From NCBI GenBank assembly GCA_016858145.1, contig JAEHOE010000086.1, positions 434,001-498,000 of the forward strand: DNA of 64,000 bases, read 5' to 3'. The position numbers and the translations under genes were made by a program. Every line of letters begins with the position of its first letter. The stretch's first letter is position 1. A model generated the notes under the pieces. The model was not told the DNA's origin, did no database searches, and saw nothing but the letters and a program-made list of their open reading frames with translations. This stretch comes from Edaphochlamys debaryana (Eukaryota > Chlorophyta > Chlorophyceae > Chlamydomonadales). This document shows positions 33,065 to 44,424 of the stretch, in pieces.

Positions 33065-36000
33065 GCCACCGCGTCGTCAGCAGATGACTTCAAGCCCTTG
33101 CGCGAGATTGGGGAAGGAGCCTATGCCAACGTCTACGAAGCGCTGCACAAGCCCACAGGCAGAACGGTCGTGGTGAAGAGGTAAGCTGTCACGGGGCAAG
33201 AGGGAGAATGAATCTGTGTGATGACCCCCGATTAGTTACCAAGCAGCGGGGCCCCACGGGCGGGAGGGCGGGAGCCCAAGCGCGGCCCAGGCCAGGCCCA
33301 GGCCCAGGCCAGGCCAGGCCCAGGCCCAGGCCCAGGCCCAGGCCCAGGCCCAGGGCCAGGCCAGGCCCAGGCCAGATGGACTTGATCCGGGGGCATGTGG
33401 CGGTGGTGCTGCCGGCGTGGCTGCCCAAGGCAGTCCCCCAGGCTTGCTGGAAAGGAACTTGGGCCGCGCGCGATCCTGACGTCGCGCCCTAGCCAGCCCT
33501 ACGGCCACTCTGGCATTGCTTGGCCGCTGCCAAACCCCTGGGCTTGACGGGTTAAGAATGCTGGCGCCTGAACCTACAGCAGCATGCGCTCTCGCTGCCC
33601 CGGTCGTGCGACGGGAGGGGTGAGGGGCGGGGGGCCGAGGGGGGTACGCGCAGCCAGCTCCGTTCAACGACTGAGGGGCGGGGGGGGGGGGCGGCGGGCC
33701 GAGGGGGGTACGCGCAGCCAGCTCCGTTCAACGACTGAGGGGCGGGGGGGGCGGGGGGCCGAGGGGGGTACTCACAGCCCCGCCCAACGCCAGCTGGCGC
33801 AACTTCACAGCGTGGTATGGGGCCTCAGACCCAGCCCTCACAAATAAGCAATCAAGTTTGGCAGCGTATGAGCGAGCTGTTGCCAACTTACAGGATCCAT
33901 GCATCTTGCCCATCTCTCCCCGCCGCGGTTATCACATCTTTCCCCGCCCTGCTGACCCGCCGCCCGCCCCTCCTCTCCCACCTCACCCGTGTTCACCGCC
34001 GCTGGGCGCCCGCAGGTTCAAGGATGCGCACACGGACCTGGAGGTGCGTGGTTGGCGGTTGGCGGTTAGGCCCCTCCCTGCTGCTGCGGGTTTTTTTATT
34101 CGGTTCCCGCCGTTAAACAAGGGTGCTGGTGCCAAGGAAGGAGTCCTCCGAAGAGGCCAGGATGCATGCTCCAGGCCTTTAGGCGAGAGTGCCTGTGGCG
34201 GACTTGCAACGGGTTTGTTCAGTGTTGGTTGCTTGGTACGCCGTCTAAAAGGGTCCGACCCTGACCTCTGCGGCCCAGAGCACGACCCCGCGGTTTGCAA
34301 CCCTGCCGCGGGGATGGGGCCGCACCCCGCGCCATCAACACCCATACAACTATCTGACCTCCTCGCGCCCCAAACCGCGCCGCCATCACGCCCCCTCAGG
34401 TGCAGCGTCTGGCAGTGCGCGAGCTGCGCGTGTTGGCCTGCCTCCCTCCCCACATCAACGTCGTGCAGCTGCTCAGCTCCTTCCGGAGGTGCGTGGGCGG
34501 GGCGCCATACATGTACAAAATTCCCCCTGACTCTCGGGTCAGTCTTTCGCACTTCAAGGCTTATCTTGCCCCGGGAACCCCTATGACAAGGCACCCGGCG
34601 GCTGGGTTCGGAGCACGCAGCTTTGCCCCCGCCCTCGCCCGTTCTCACATGTTGTTTGTCACCTACCTCTGCCGCATGCCTTTGCACCCCGCAGCTGCTC
34701 CGGACGGCTCTACATTGCCTTTGAGCCCATGGCGGGAGACCTGGGGCAGGTGCGTGGGGGTCTGCCGTCTGCGCGGGACCGGCCTCATGGGGAGTAAGCA
34801 CGCACGGCAGCAAGGCGAGGGTTGGGACCAGGCAGCACAGGGCTAGAATATCAGAAGGCCTAACCAACGCGCGTGCGTATGGAGCGAGTGGAGTGGGCTC
34901 CTGGCGCTGAGTCCGTGTGCTTCTGTGCTGCTGCATGCATCTGCAGGTCCTGGCGCGCCAGCCGCGACGCCGCCTGCCCCCGGCCCTGCTGCGGGCGGTG
35001 GCTTGGCAGCTGCTGGGAGCACTGGAGCACTGCCACAGCCACGGGGTGAGGGCGGGAGCTTGCTGGCCTGAAGCCAGTCGGCGTGCATGTCAGCCCCTTT
35101 GCATCCCCGTAACATCTATCGGTTACACCACACCACCTGCCAAACCCTCCACCCGTTAGGTCATACATCGCGACGTCAAGCCCAGCAACGTCCTGATCGA
35201 CACACGCGAGGGGGAAGCGACGCCCACCATCAAGCTTTGCGACTGTGAGCGAGGCAGGCAGGGGCAAGGGCTTGGTTGCCCGGGACCGCCAAGCAAGCGA
35301 CTGTATGTCAAACGGTCCCTGTTTACAGTTGTTGTTCGCCGACGCCCACATATTCATGTCTCCTGACTGAGCCCCTCTCTGCTTCCCACCAGTCGGGCTG
35401 GCGCGTTGGATGCCAGGGACGGCGCCCAAGTCCGCGGGTGCGCAGGGCCGGCCCGATCCCCTGTCGGACTACGTCGTTACTCGCTGGTACCGAGCGCCTG
35501 AGGTGGGCACGGGAGGGTGGGTGGGTGTGGATCATGCTCAAAGCTCTGGGGACCACATGCACACGGGCTTGCGGGGCAATGGCCGGAGCGTCGGGCCCAT
35601 CTCTCCCCAGGCCCGCCCGCGCATGTATGTGCGCACGTCTACCCATGCTCACCACCTCACCTACCGCAGCTCCGCACGCGGGCGCTTGTGTTGCCACCTG
35701 CTGTATGTGACTGACGGTGCGCTGTGCCTTCTCGTGCGTGACTCATCCGACCTTCCATGTGATCCCGATGCGTAATGTTGATGGTGTTCGTACCGTACTG
35801 CAGCTGCTCGTGGGAGATCGGCACTACGGCACTCCCATCGACGTGTGGGCCGCGGGGTGCACCCTGGCGGAGCTGGCCCTAGGTGTGTGTGGGGGGGGGG
35901 GGGCAGGGGGGCAGGAGGAAGGGCGCGCTGGTGATGGGCGCAACCAGGCAAGGCAGGGCTCTGCTCGGTGGAAGCGGGACCGGGATGGTCCAGTGGTCCC

Positions 36001-38919
36001 GCATCTCCCAGGGTGGGGCCGTATGCGTGACCCTGATATGCGATTACATCCCGTCGTACCCCACCTGCCGTGACAGGCAAGCCGCTGTTCGCGGGAGCAT
36101 CCGACGCGGACCAGATGTGGCTGATCGTACGGCAGCTGGGGCCCATGCCGTACGGCCTGCGGATGCTGAACAGCCATGCAACGGGCCATGGCCCGGACGC
36201 CTCAAGCGCGCCGGACTCATGCCAGGCTATCGCAGCAAAGCTGGGGGTAAGTTTCGCGGTGCTCTTGTTTGGCGCAATGGCTCAGTGACTCTCATTCTAA
36301 ATCGCCCCGCGTCCCCATTGCCCGATCTCGCAGCCCCTGGTGGATCCCGGCCTGCTCCAGGTCATCGGGCGGTGCCTCACCATGGACCCGGCGCTGCGCC
36401 CCACCGCCGCGCAGCTGCGCAGCCTGCCCTACTTCCACGGACTCAGGGAGCCGCCGCCGCCGCAGCCCCCTCGCCTCCCGGAGCCCCCGGCCGAGCCCCC
36501 CTGCACTGGGCTCGTGTCGTTGCCCCGCGCTCACGCCCACGCCGTCGCGTCGGCGCCCGCCGCTCACCCGGTTGTAGAGCCAATCGCCGCTCACCCAACC
36601 GCGTCGGCGCCCGCCGCTCACCCCATCGCACCGGTAGCTCCGCCGGCTCTGGCCGCCACAGCGCCGCCTCCAACCGAGGCTCCGCCGAGCCCCGCCCACG
36701 CACAGGCCCCGGCCGCTGGGGAACGACTGCGGGACGCGGTCGCGCGGGCGGCTGCCGCCGCCGCCAGCTCAGAGGCACTGCCCGCCTCGCTGGCAGGCAA
36801 CCGAAGCGCCCTCGCACCCGCCGGTGCGGCACTCGTGACCGCGCAGCTGAGCCGCACTTTGTCCAGCATCAAACCCAGCACCGCCCCCAGCACCGCCGCC
36901 GCCGCCGCCGTTTCGGCAGCTCTGATCAGGCCGAGCCGCACGGCGGGCGGTGGCGCTCTCGCTGGTGGCAGCGGCCCGTCCGAGTCCGTAGCCGCTGTCA
37001 CCATCCTAACCGCCGCCGCCGCCGCCGCGGTAACTGCCGCGAGTGGCGTTTCCGCGGCAGTTGGTGGGGGAGGCGGCGGAGGCAGGCCGGCGGTGCCAGA
37101 CGCGGAGCAGGGTTTCGTGCGAAACAGGTCGCGTCCGCAGCGCCCGCCGTCGCTCCTCCTGGAGTCCGCGCCCGACAACTCCTGTACGGCAGCCGGGGCC
37201 ACGTGTACGGCAGGGTCGGACTTGCTGCTCAACACGGCCACCTTCTTCTCGACCCAGGCCGTCGGATACGGATGCGGGTACGACACTCTGATGATGACGT
37301 CATCCATGCTCACGACAGATCCAGGATCTCCGTGCGTACCGCCGGCCCTCGCCGCCGCATCGGCGTCTGTTCCCGTTCTGCCGCCGCCGACGGCGATGGT
37401 CATGGCAGCCGCCGCCGCCAGCCCGGCGGCTGCGGGGATTGCCTTGCCGCCGCTGGCGCCGCCGCCGCCTCCGATGCCCCACGTGCGCCGCGGCGGCCTG
37501 CGGGTGCAGACTAGCAGCGGCAGCTCGGACCCTGTGCCGCGCTGCAGCGAGGGCGGAGGCTGGGCCCAGGCCAAAGCCTCCCGCTTCGCCCGCCCCCCCG
37601 CCAAGTCCAAGAGCAGCCTCAAGGACGGCCGGGCCCAAGGCCCCCGCCACGCGCCGCCGCGCCGCTCCTCCACGTACATCGCCACGCCCGACGCGCAGGC
37701 GAGGCCCGCGCAGCAGGCCCAGACGGGCCCTGGCCAGGGCCCGGGTTCGAAGGGGGCGTGCTGCACGCCGCCCTCAGGCCCAGAGCGCTTCATCTCCGCC
37801 TCTGACGCGCCCCGCCTCAGCCTCAACGGCGGCGGCGGCCCGGCGGCCTGGGCCGCCGGTCTCTTTCGACGCATCAGCCTCCGCCCGCCGGCTGAATCAC
37901 CCGGCGGCGCTGCCACGTCATCGCCCCACGGCGGCTTCTTCCGTACCACCCAAAACCAGTTCTCGCCGGCGCTTCCCGCCGGCCTCCCGTCGCTTAAACA
38001 GCGCCGAACGCCTGCCTCCGCCTCCGCCTCCGCTGCCACCCTGACGGCGGCGCCAGCAGCCTCCGCGAGTGGCGACGGCGGCGGCGACCGTACTCCGCTG
38101 TCTCCCGGCATGCGAGCCGCCATCGCCGCCTTCATGGACGAAGAGTCACTGCCGTCCGTGCTTACGTCATTCGGCAGCGCGCCTGTCGTACACGGCCAGC
38201 TGGATAGGACTCGTACGGCACGGGTGCAGCGCCATGCCGTACAGCACCCGTACCTGGCCGAGGAAAACGACGACGACGACGAACCGTCGCAGCCCACTGG
38301 CACTGGGCACCTCGCCAGTTCCTCTACCGCGCCACTGCCAGTCGGATACCTGAACCCGTGCTCCACAGCTGCCTCGCTCCAGGCGACGCGGCTTGCCGCT
38401 ACAATCGTGACGGGCGAACTACCGCGCTCCCCCGCAACAGCGGCGGCGCCGGTGGCTTCGGCCCGCCTGGGCGAAGCCCGACCGCCTAGCGGTCAGCCAG
38501 CCCAGCTGCGACCCATATCGCTTGCGTCTTGGGCGGGGCCCGGCGAGGGCGTCACGACGGCGACAGCGCCTGCCGGCTCCGCTCCCTCGGCCGCGTGGGT
38601 CGGGGCCGGCCGTGACGCCGCCGCCCCGTGGGTCCACACGCCGGCGGCCACAGCGGTCGTGAGCACAGACTCGGGGCGCTATGCGCACGCGAGCGCCGAC
38701 GGCACCCCTCCTGCTGCTAACGGGGCTTTGCCGCTGCTGCGAACCGTGACTCGTGACGCGTTTGTCGGCGCGTCGGAGCAAGGTAACAGCGCGGCAGGCG
38801 AGGGTATCGTTACGCGGCGCGAAGCCAGCAGCTCGGAGCCGGGCAACAAGAGCTTTGGGAAGGGCATGGTCAGGGCCTTTGCGAAGAAAGTCAAGCAGGC
38901 GTTCGTGGGGATGCGCTGA
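33065..38919 (+). CDS. CDKL-like CMGC protein kinase with long C-terminal tail
   Basis: Ser/Thr kinase, 1138 residues from this point. Exons: 33065-33180, 34016-34043, 34400-34488, 34695-34749, 34947-35045, 35160-35244, 35393-35502, 35804-35882, 36077-36246, 36334-38919. All hallmarks are present: GEGAYANVYE glycine loop, VVVKRFKD with the ATP-binding Lys, VIHRDVKPSNVL catalytic loop, LCDFGLARW, and TRWYRAPELL. The activation loop holds SDY where CDKL kinases carry TxY. The KRFKD start and LGPMP before the last lobe are CDKL/CDK-like features (family knowledge); Chlamydomonas CDKL kinases (LF5, FLS1 and FLS2) regulate flagellar length. The final 830 residues come from one large exon, are Ala/Pro/Ser-rich, and end in a basic amphipathic segment GKGMVRAFAKKVKQAF. 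The true N-terminus is unresolved (see 32518). Confidence 0.9.
33286..33376. repeat. CCCAGG/CCAGG intronic tandem repeat
   Basis: About 15 units alternating between CCCAGG and CCAGG in the first kinase intron. Purely simple sequence. Confidence 0.9.
33600..33785. repeat. ~57-bp G-rich intronic minisatellite, three copies
   Basis: Three tandem copies carrying GAGGGGCGGGGGG, then GCCGAGGGGGGTAC and CAGCTCCGTTCAACGACT. The G-run length differs between copies. Located in the first kinase intron; the G-runs could form quadruplexes. Confidence 0.85.
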
Positions 38920-39059
38920 AGCAAAAGAGACGAGCCGGACGAGCGCTATGCTGGGCAAAGGGGGACGTAGCTATGAACTTAGTTGGCGTGTGTGTGGCAG
39001 GGGGAAGTGGGGCCCAGCTCCCGCCAGCCCATGATGAAATGGGGTTCGGGGGCAAGGCT

Positions 39060-39715
39060 CTCGGGTGGGAGGAGGACTCTGCTGGTTTTGAGCCGCCTTG
39101 TGGCTTCGCGCCGGAAGCTAAGCATTGAAGGGCCATTTCGAGAGAATTAGGAGCACAAACGGCTCTGCGGGGGGAAGGGGTTGCCGTGTCGCTAAGGGTG
39201 CCGTGTCCACAATGCCGCACTAGTCGTACAATCATTCAATCAATCAGCAGTGCCTCATTGTTGCGTGCATGCACGTAAAATTCTTTGCCGTGCCCTTTCG
39301 AACGGGAGGCTGTGTCTCGTGGTGCGTGGTGTTTTGCTGCTGCAAGGACTTCAAGACGCAGGGGGGAAAGGGGACGGAGCTCAGAAGTCAGTTGGCGTAC
39401 CGGGGGAGGTGGGGGACCGGCTAGCTCCCTCCGGAACATGCTGGCGGCAAGTAAGGGGTTCGGGGCCTCTGCTAGACACATCCCGGGTGGGAGGAAGCCG
39501 GAAGGGTCATGAAAAGAGGACCAAGAGCGCGTATGGCTCCCTGCCGGGGGGGGGGAGGGGAGTCGGTGCCGTGCCCGGCATGCCGAACCCATGTCATACG
39601 GTCTATCAATCATGGCCTCATCACTTGCATTCGCGTGATCATTCATCTGCCGTGCGTCACGGGAGGCTGTATCTCGTGGTGGTGTCATGCTGCAAGGACT
39701 GAAAGGCGCACGGCG
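39060..39715. repeat. diverged ~400-bp-offset duplication in the kinase 3' region
   Basis: Sequence at about 39060-39350 is repeated in diverged form at about 39480-39710. Shared blocks include GGGTGGGAGGA, CGGGAGGCTGT(G/A)TCTCGTGG and TGCTGCAAGGACT. Both copies keep the same order. Confidence 0.7.
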
Positions 39716-39839
39716 CGGGCAATTACTACATTACTAGAAGCACGATGGTTGGATGGACAGTGGACGGAGGGAGTTCGTGGGATGCAAGAGAAGGAGGCGG
39801 TGGCAACCTAAGCAAGTAAGGGGGTATGAGCCTATGAGT

Positions 39840-39844
39840 TGTAA
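39840..39844 (+). terminator. TGTAA polyadenylation signal of the kinase gene
   Basis: First TGTAA seen after the kinase stop, about 920 bases downstream. Position-based assignment; the resulting 3' UTR is long but not unusual for this group. Confidence 0.4.
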
Positions 39845-41142
39845 TCGTCCGTCAGCTTGTGCTCATGCCTGACGATCAGTTTATGCTTTAGAAGCCATCA
39901 TGACTCGTGTGGTGCCCTACGTTTGCGGCCCGCTGCTAATGGAAGCCAGGTTACTTTGAGCCGGGGTGAGCACCCCCGCTTGCTTTGAGCAGCCTTGGCA
40001 CATGGCACACGTCTCGTTTCAGGTCATTGCACGCGCGTATACGGCGCTATCTATTTTGAGCTTGGGGCTGCGCTCCTTCCTTGAAGCAGTTTACAGTCTG
40101 TTTGGTTTGCTGCTTTGTTGCTGCGTGTTGATCTATCCCGAACCCTCCAGCGCAAGCTGCTGCTTGATCCAGTGCCCGATACGAAATTGGGTCTGGGGGT
40201 GCGTGCCGTACGCATTCATGCGTGCCGATTGTTTATGGGGCCTTGGGTCAGAGTACTCCATTGGGGGTTCATGAACCGTACGCTGATGGACATTTTGTTG
40301 GTGCCTGCCGCTTACGTGTGACACCGAGGCATGTGCCCTTGCTTCCAAGCGCACGGCAGGATGTGCGGCCGGCACACACGGGTGCACACTGACGCCGCAA
40401 TTCGTGGCAAAGGGGGACCCTACATACTGAGGGGTCAAGGGCGTGGGCCCTGTCCCCTGAGCCCTGTGGACGAGTTATCTGAGGAGGAAAGCCCTCGTGG
40501 GCTCTGTGTGTGTGTGATGATGGGGACACCAATCGCGCGCGGCGAGGGCCGCCGCTAGTTTTCCTGGCCTTTCGAGAGGGTGAATGCGATGATATTGTTC
40601 TGTATGCTGTTTTACAGCGCTAAGACTCGGGTGTTTGCAACGGCATTTTGGTCCCACCTTCAGACCTTTCCTCCTTTGTCGGGGGTCAAACCCGTGACAC
40701 GCTCCCCACGGATGAAGGCCCCTCAGGGCTGAAACAAGCCCATCATTCCCTCATAAGGTCTTTGCCTCCTAAAGTACCATGTGTGCATGCTTGCAGGGAT
40801 TTGGAGGCCCGGGTTAGTACCTCATATTAGAACGTTAGTAATGGTGCAACAGCAACATGTTCTCTTGCAAGCTTTTGCGCGGTCATGACTTCACTAAAAC
40901 CTAAAATGCCTTACGATAGCCTCTCATAAATCCTGTCCATTCATGTGGGCTATCCTACTTGTTTCTATCCGCCTCGTGCCGTCTGCTAAGCATCCTGACA
41001 TCAATCAACCAACCCTTCTCCAGCGGCGGCGCCCCTGCGTGCTCCATCCACGTGCCATGGTCTGTTGTGTTGTATGTTGGTGTATCCAAGGTCCGGCTGA
41101 GGGCAACAAGATGTAATACTTGTTTTGGTCTAAACAGCTTTT

Positions 41143-41205
41143 GGGGGCTGAGCCCCCGGCGCGTAGCGCCTGACGAGGAGCGCCAGCCGGGGGGCGAAAA
41201 CGCCC
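41143..41205. repeat. cluster of three short GC hairpins
   Basis: Three perfect palindromes in 63 bases: GGGGGCTGAGCCCCC (41143-41157), GGCGCGTAGCGCC (41158-41170) and GGGCGAAAACGCCC (41192-41205). Stems are 5 or 6 bp and loops 3 or 4 bases. Confidence 0.85.
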
Positions 41206-41373
41206 ACCAGGATTACCCCGTGTCGGCGTGGGTGCCCTGGCGTTGATTGTGAGCTGAGACGAAGCTCGTGGCAATATGGGCGGGCCGGTTCTTGCATCGT
41301 GTAACATGCGAGACCAAATACCCCTTGCACTCGAGCTCCTGAGCATGTTGCGCCCCCCGTGCTCAAGTCGCTT

Positions 41374-41453
41374 GCTTGGCATACCCCTTGCCAGCATGCA
41401 TCTCGATCTCCCCCTGTTGCCAGCAATCGAACAGACGTCAGCTACCTGCCCCT
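41374..41453. repeat. dispersed repeat, copy A
   Basis: About 80 bases starting GCTTGGCAT and containing TCTCCCCCTGTTG and GTCAGCTACC. A diverged copy in the same orientation is at 53037-53114. Probably fragments of an old mobile element. Confidence 0.7.
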
Positions 41454-41834
41454 ACTACGTAGGGCAGTAGCTAGTCTAATAGATAGAGAGAGAGAAGTAG
41501 AGTAGATGGAGAAAGTGGACAGCAGGTGGGCCCCTGGCCGCGGTGGGGAGTCCTACCCACCTATCGGTTCTTTCCCCCCCGAGGGACCCCGTGATCCACG
41601 AAGGCACCGAAGGCACGGTGGAGGGCGGGCCCCCGGTGCTTGGCATGCCCCTTGTATCCCCCCCGTGAGCCCCCGAAGGCACGGTGCCAGTGGAGGGCGG
41701 CCCCCCGCCGGGGGCACCGGCGGTGACGTACGACATTGGCCCCGCCCGCCCTCAGATCGATCCTTCAATCGTTGGTTGTCGGTATCACACGTTATGCATA
41801 TGCCTGCTAACTGGAGCCCGAAAGGGGGGTCAAG

Positions 41835-44112
41835 TTGGAATCGTCGGTGGCGGACTGGCCTCTGATGAAACGAGGGCCATTGCTGTAAGTGGCGAATTTG
41901 CCGCCCCCCGCCCCCAAAGCTTGCCGGAGCGCGCCGCCGGCTTTGCACATTGCTGCTGGCAAGTATACCATGTAGCCCAGCCATCTCCGGGGCCGCCCTC
42001 TCAACATTCAAGGAAGCTGGCACCCTGCTCCAGGTACCCCGTCCCAAACCCTCTAAGCCCCCCGAGCCAAACCCTCGCCGCATTCGGCCATGGAACCCGC
42101 AACCCCCTGATGCCCGTTGACGGCCAATCATGAGACCTTCTAGACCTTCCTCGGGACATGCGCTCTGTATGCATAGCCCCAGCCTGCTGCCTGCTATACC
42201 TGCTATGGCTTGCACACCGAACCGGACGGAGCCTGAGGGGGGAGGGGAGTCGTCCACTCACTGCCAAACTTGCGAACGTGGCGGACTGGCCTCTGATGAA
42301 ACGAGGGCCATTACTATACGTGGCGAGTTTGCCGCCCCCGCCACCCCCCAAAGCTTTGCGCGGAGCGCGCCGCCGGCTTTGCACATTGCTGCTGGCACGT
42401 ATACCATGTAGCCCAGCCATCTCCGGGGCCGCCCTTTCAACATTCAAGGAAGCTGGCACCCTGCTCCAGGTACCCCGTCCCAAACCCTCTAAGCCCCCCA
42501 AGCCAAACCCTCGCCGCATTCGGCCATGAAACCCGCAACCCCCTGATGCCCGTTGACGGCCAATCATGAGACCTTCTAGACCTTCCTCGGGACATGCGCT
42601 CTGCATGCATAGCCCCAGCCTGCTGCCTGCTATACCTGCTATGGCTTGCACACCGAACCGGACGGAGCCTGAGGGGGGAGGGGAGTCGTCCACTCACTGC
42701 CAAACTTGCGAACGTGGCGGACTGGCCTCTGATGAAACGAGGGCCATTACTATACGTGGCGAGTTTGCCGCCCCCGCCACCCCCCAAAGCTTTGCGCGGA
42801 GCGCGCCGCCGGCTTTGCACATTGCTGCTGGCACGTATACCATGTAGCCCAGCCATCTCCGGGGCCGCCCTCTCAACATTCAAGGAAGCTGGCACCCCGT
42901 CCAGGTACCCCGTCCCAAACCCTCTAAGCCCCCCAAGCCAAACCCTCGCCGCATTCGGCCATGGAACCCGCAACCCCCTGATGCCCGTTGACGGCCAATC
43001 ATGAGACCTTCTAGACCTTCCTCGGGACATGCGCTCTGCATGCATAGCCCCAGCCTGCTGCCTGCTATACCTGCTATGGCTTGCACACCGAACCGGACGG
43101 AGCCTGAGGGGGGAGGGGAGTCGTCCACTCACTGCCAAACTTGCGAACGTGGCGGACTGGTCTCTGATGAAACGAGGGCCATTACTATACGTGGCGAGTT
43201 TGCCGCCCCCGCCACCCCCCAAAGCTTTGCGCGGAGCGCGCCGCCGGCTTTGCACATTGCTGCTGGCACGTATACCATGTAGCCCAGCCATCTCCGGGGC
43301 CGCCCTTTCAACATTCAAGGAAGCTGGTACCCCGTCCAGGTACCCCGTCCCAAACCCTCTAAGCCCCCCAAGCCAAACCCTCGCCGCATTCGGCCATGGA
43401 ACCCGCAACCCCCTGATGCCCGTTGACGGCCAATCATGAGACCTTCTAGACCTTCCTCGGGACATGCGCTCTGCATGCATAGCCCCAGCCTGCTGCCTGC
43501 TATACCTGCTATGGCTTGCACACCGAACCGGACGGAGGCCGATGAGGGGGTGGTTGGAATCGTCCACTCTCTGCCAAACTTGCGAACGTGGCGGACTGGC
43601 CTCTGATGAAACGAGGGCCATTACTATACGTGGCGAGTTTGCCGCCCCCGCCACCCCCCAAAGCTTTGCGCGGAGCGCGCCGCCGGCTTTGCACATTGCT
43701 GCTGGCACGTATACCATGTAGCCCAGCCATCTCCGGGGCCGCCCTTTCAACATTCAAGGAAGCTGGTACCCCGTCCAGGTACCCCGTCCCAAACCCTCTA
43801 AGCCCCCCAAGCCAAACCCTCGCCGCATTCGGCCATGGAACCCGCAACCCCCTGATGCCCGTTGACGGCCAATCATGAGACCTTCTAGACCTTCCTCGGG
43901 ACATGCGCTCTGCATGCATAGCCCCAGCCTGCTGCCTGCTATACCTGCTATGGCTTGCACACCGAACCGGACGGAGGCCGATGAGGGGGTGGTTGGAATC
44001 GTCCACTCTCTGCCAAACTTGCGAACGTGGCGGACTGCTGGCCTCTGATGAAACGCGGGCCATTACTATACGTGGCGAGTTTGCCGCCCCCGCCACCCAA
44101 AGCTTTGCAGCA
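41835..44112. repeat. satellite array, ~435-bp unit, about 5.2 copies
   Basis: Landmark blocks recur at 42158, 42594, 43029, 43464 and 43903, giving periods of 436, 435, 435 and 439. Copies are nearly identical. The last two share a variant (GGAGGCCGATGAGGGGGTGG) that differs from the middle three. Because the unit is close to 145 codons, long open frames arise on the minus strand (up to 438 codons at 42437-43753) and 93- to 136-codon frames on the plus strand; these repeat with the array and I do not treat them as genes. The first copy is partial and more diverged; the last ends in a CAGCAGCTGCAGCTGC block. Confidence 0.95.
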
Positions 44113-44424
44113 GCTGCAGCTGCTTTCAGGCAATTAGCAAACTGGCTGGCGCCGCGGGTGGGTAGGGTCTGTTGGACAGGGTTGCTTGCAACTCGAGTGC
44201 GTGTGTACCAGGCGTGTATCCTACATACGGACTACACCTTACAAGGGCGTGTGGCGCCTCACTTACGCCCTTTGGACGAAGCTGACAGCTGCAAACGCTC
44301 TCCAGCAAGTTGCGGTCATTTGGGACTCCGCCGGCGGAATCGAATAATATCGTGTGCCGTACGTTGCGACACCCACAAAAGCCGGCGGAAGAAGCATTTT
44401 CCCTCACAGTAACTCGCAATTTAC
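44113..44424. other. spacer between satellite and metalloprotease gene
   Basis: About 310 bases. No gene is supported; it should hold the promoter and possibly a missing first exon of the metalloprotease gene. Confidence 0.4.

Larger units (their letters stand above)
38920..41834. other. 3' flank of the kinase gene and repeat-bearing spacer
   Basis: About 2.9 kb with no supported gene. It holds the presumed kinase 3' UTR with an internal duplication, a TGTAA signal at 39840, a group of small hairpins at 41143-41205 and a dispersed repeat at 41374. The part at 39850-41100 is less GC-rich than the genes. Confidence 0.45.

Noticed and set aside
42437..43753. 438-codon minus-strand open frame in the satellite
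   Set aside because: It simply follows the 435-base period of the array; the same peptide repeats and no domain is recognisable.
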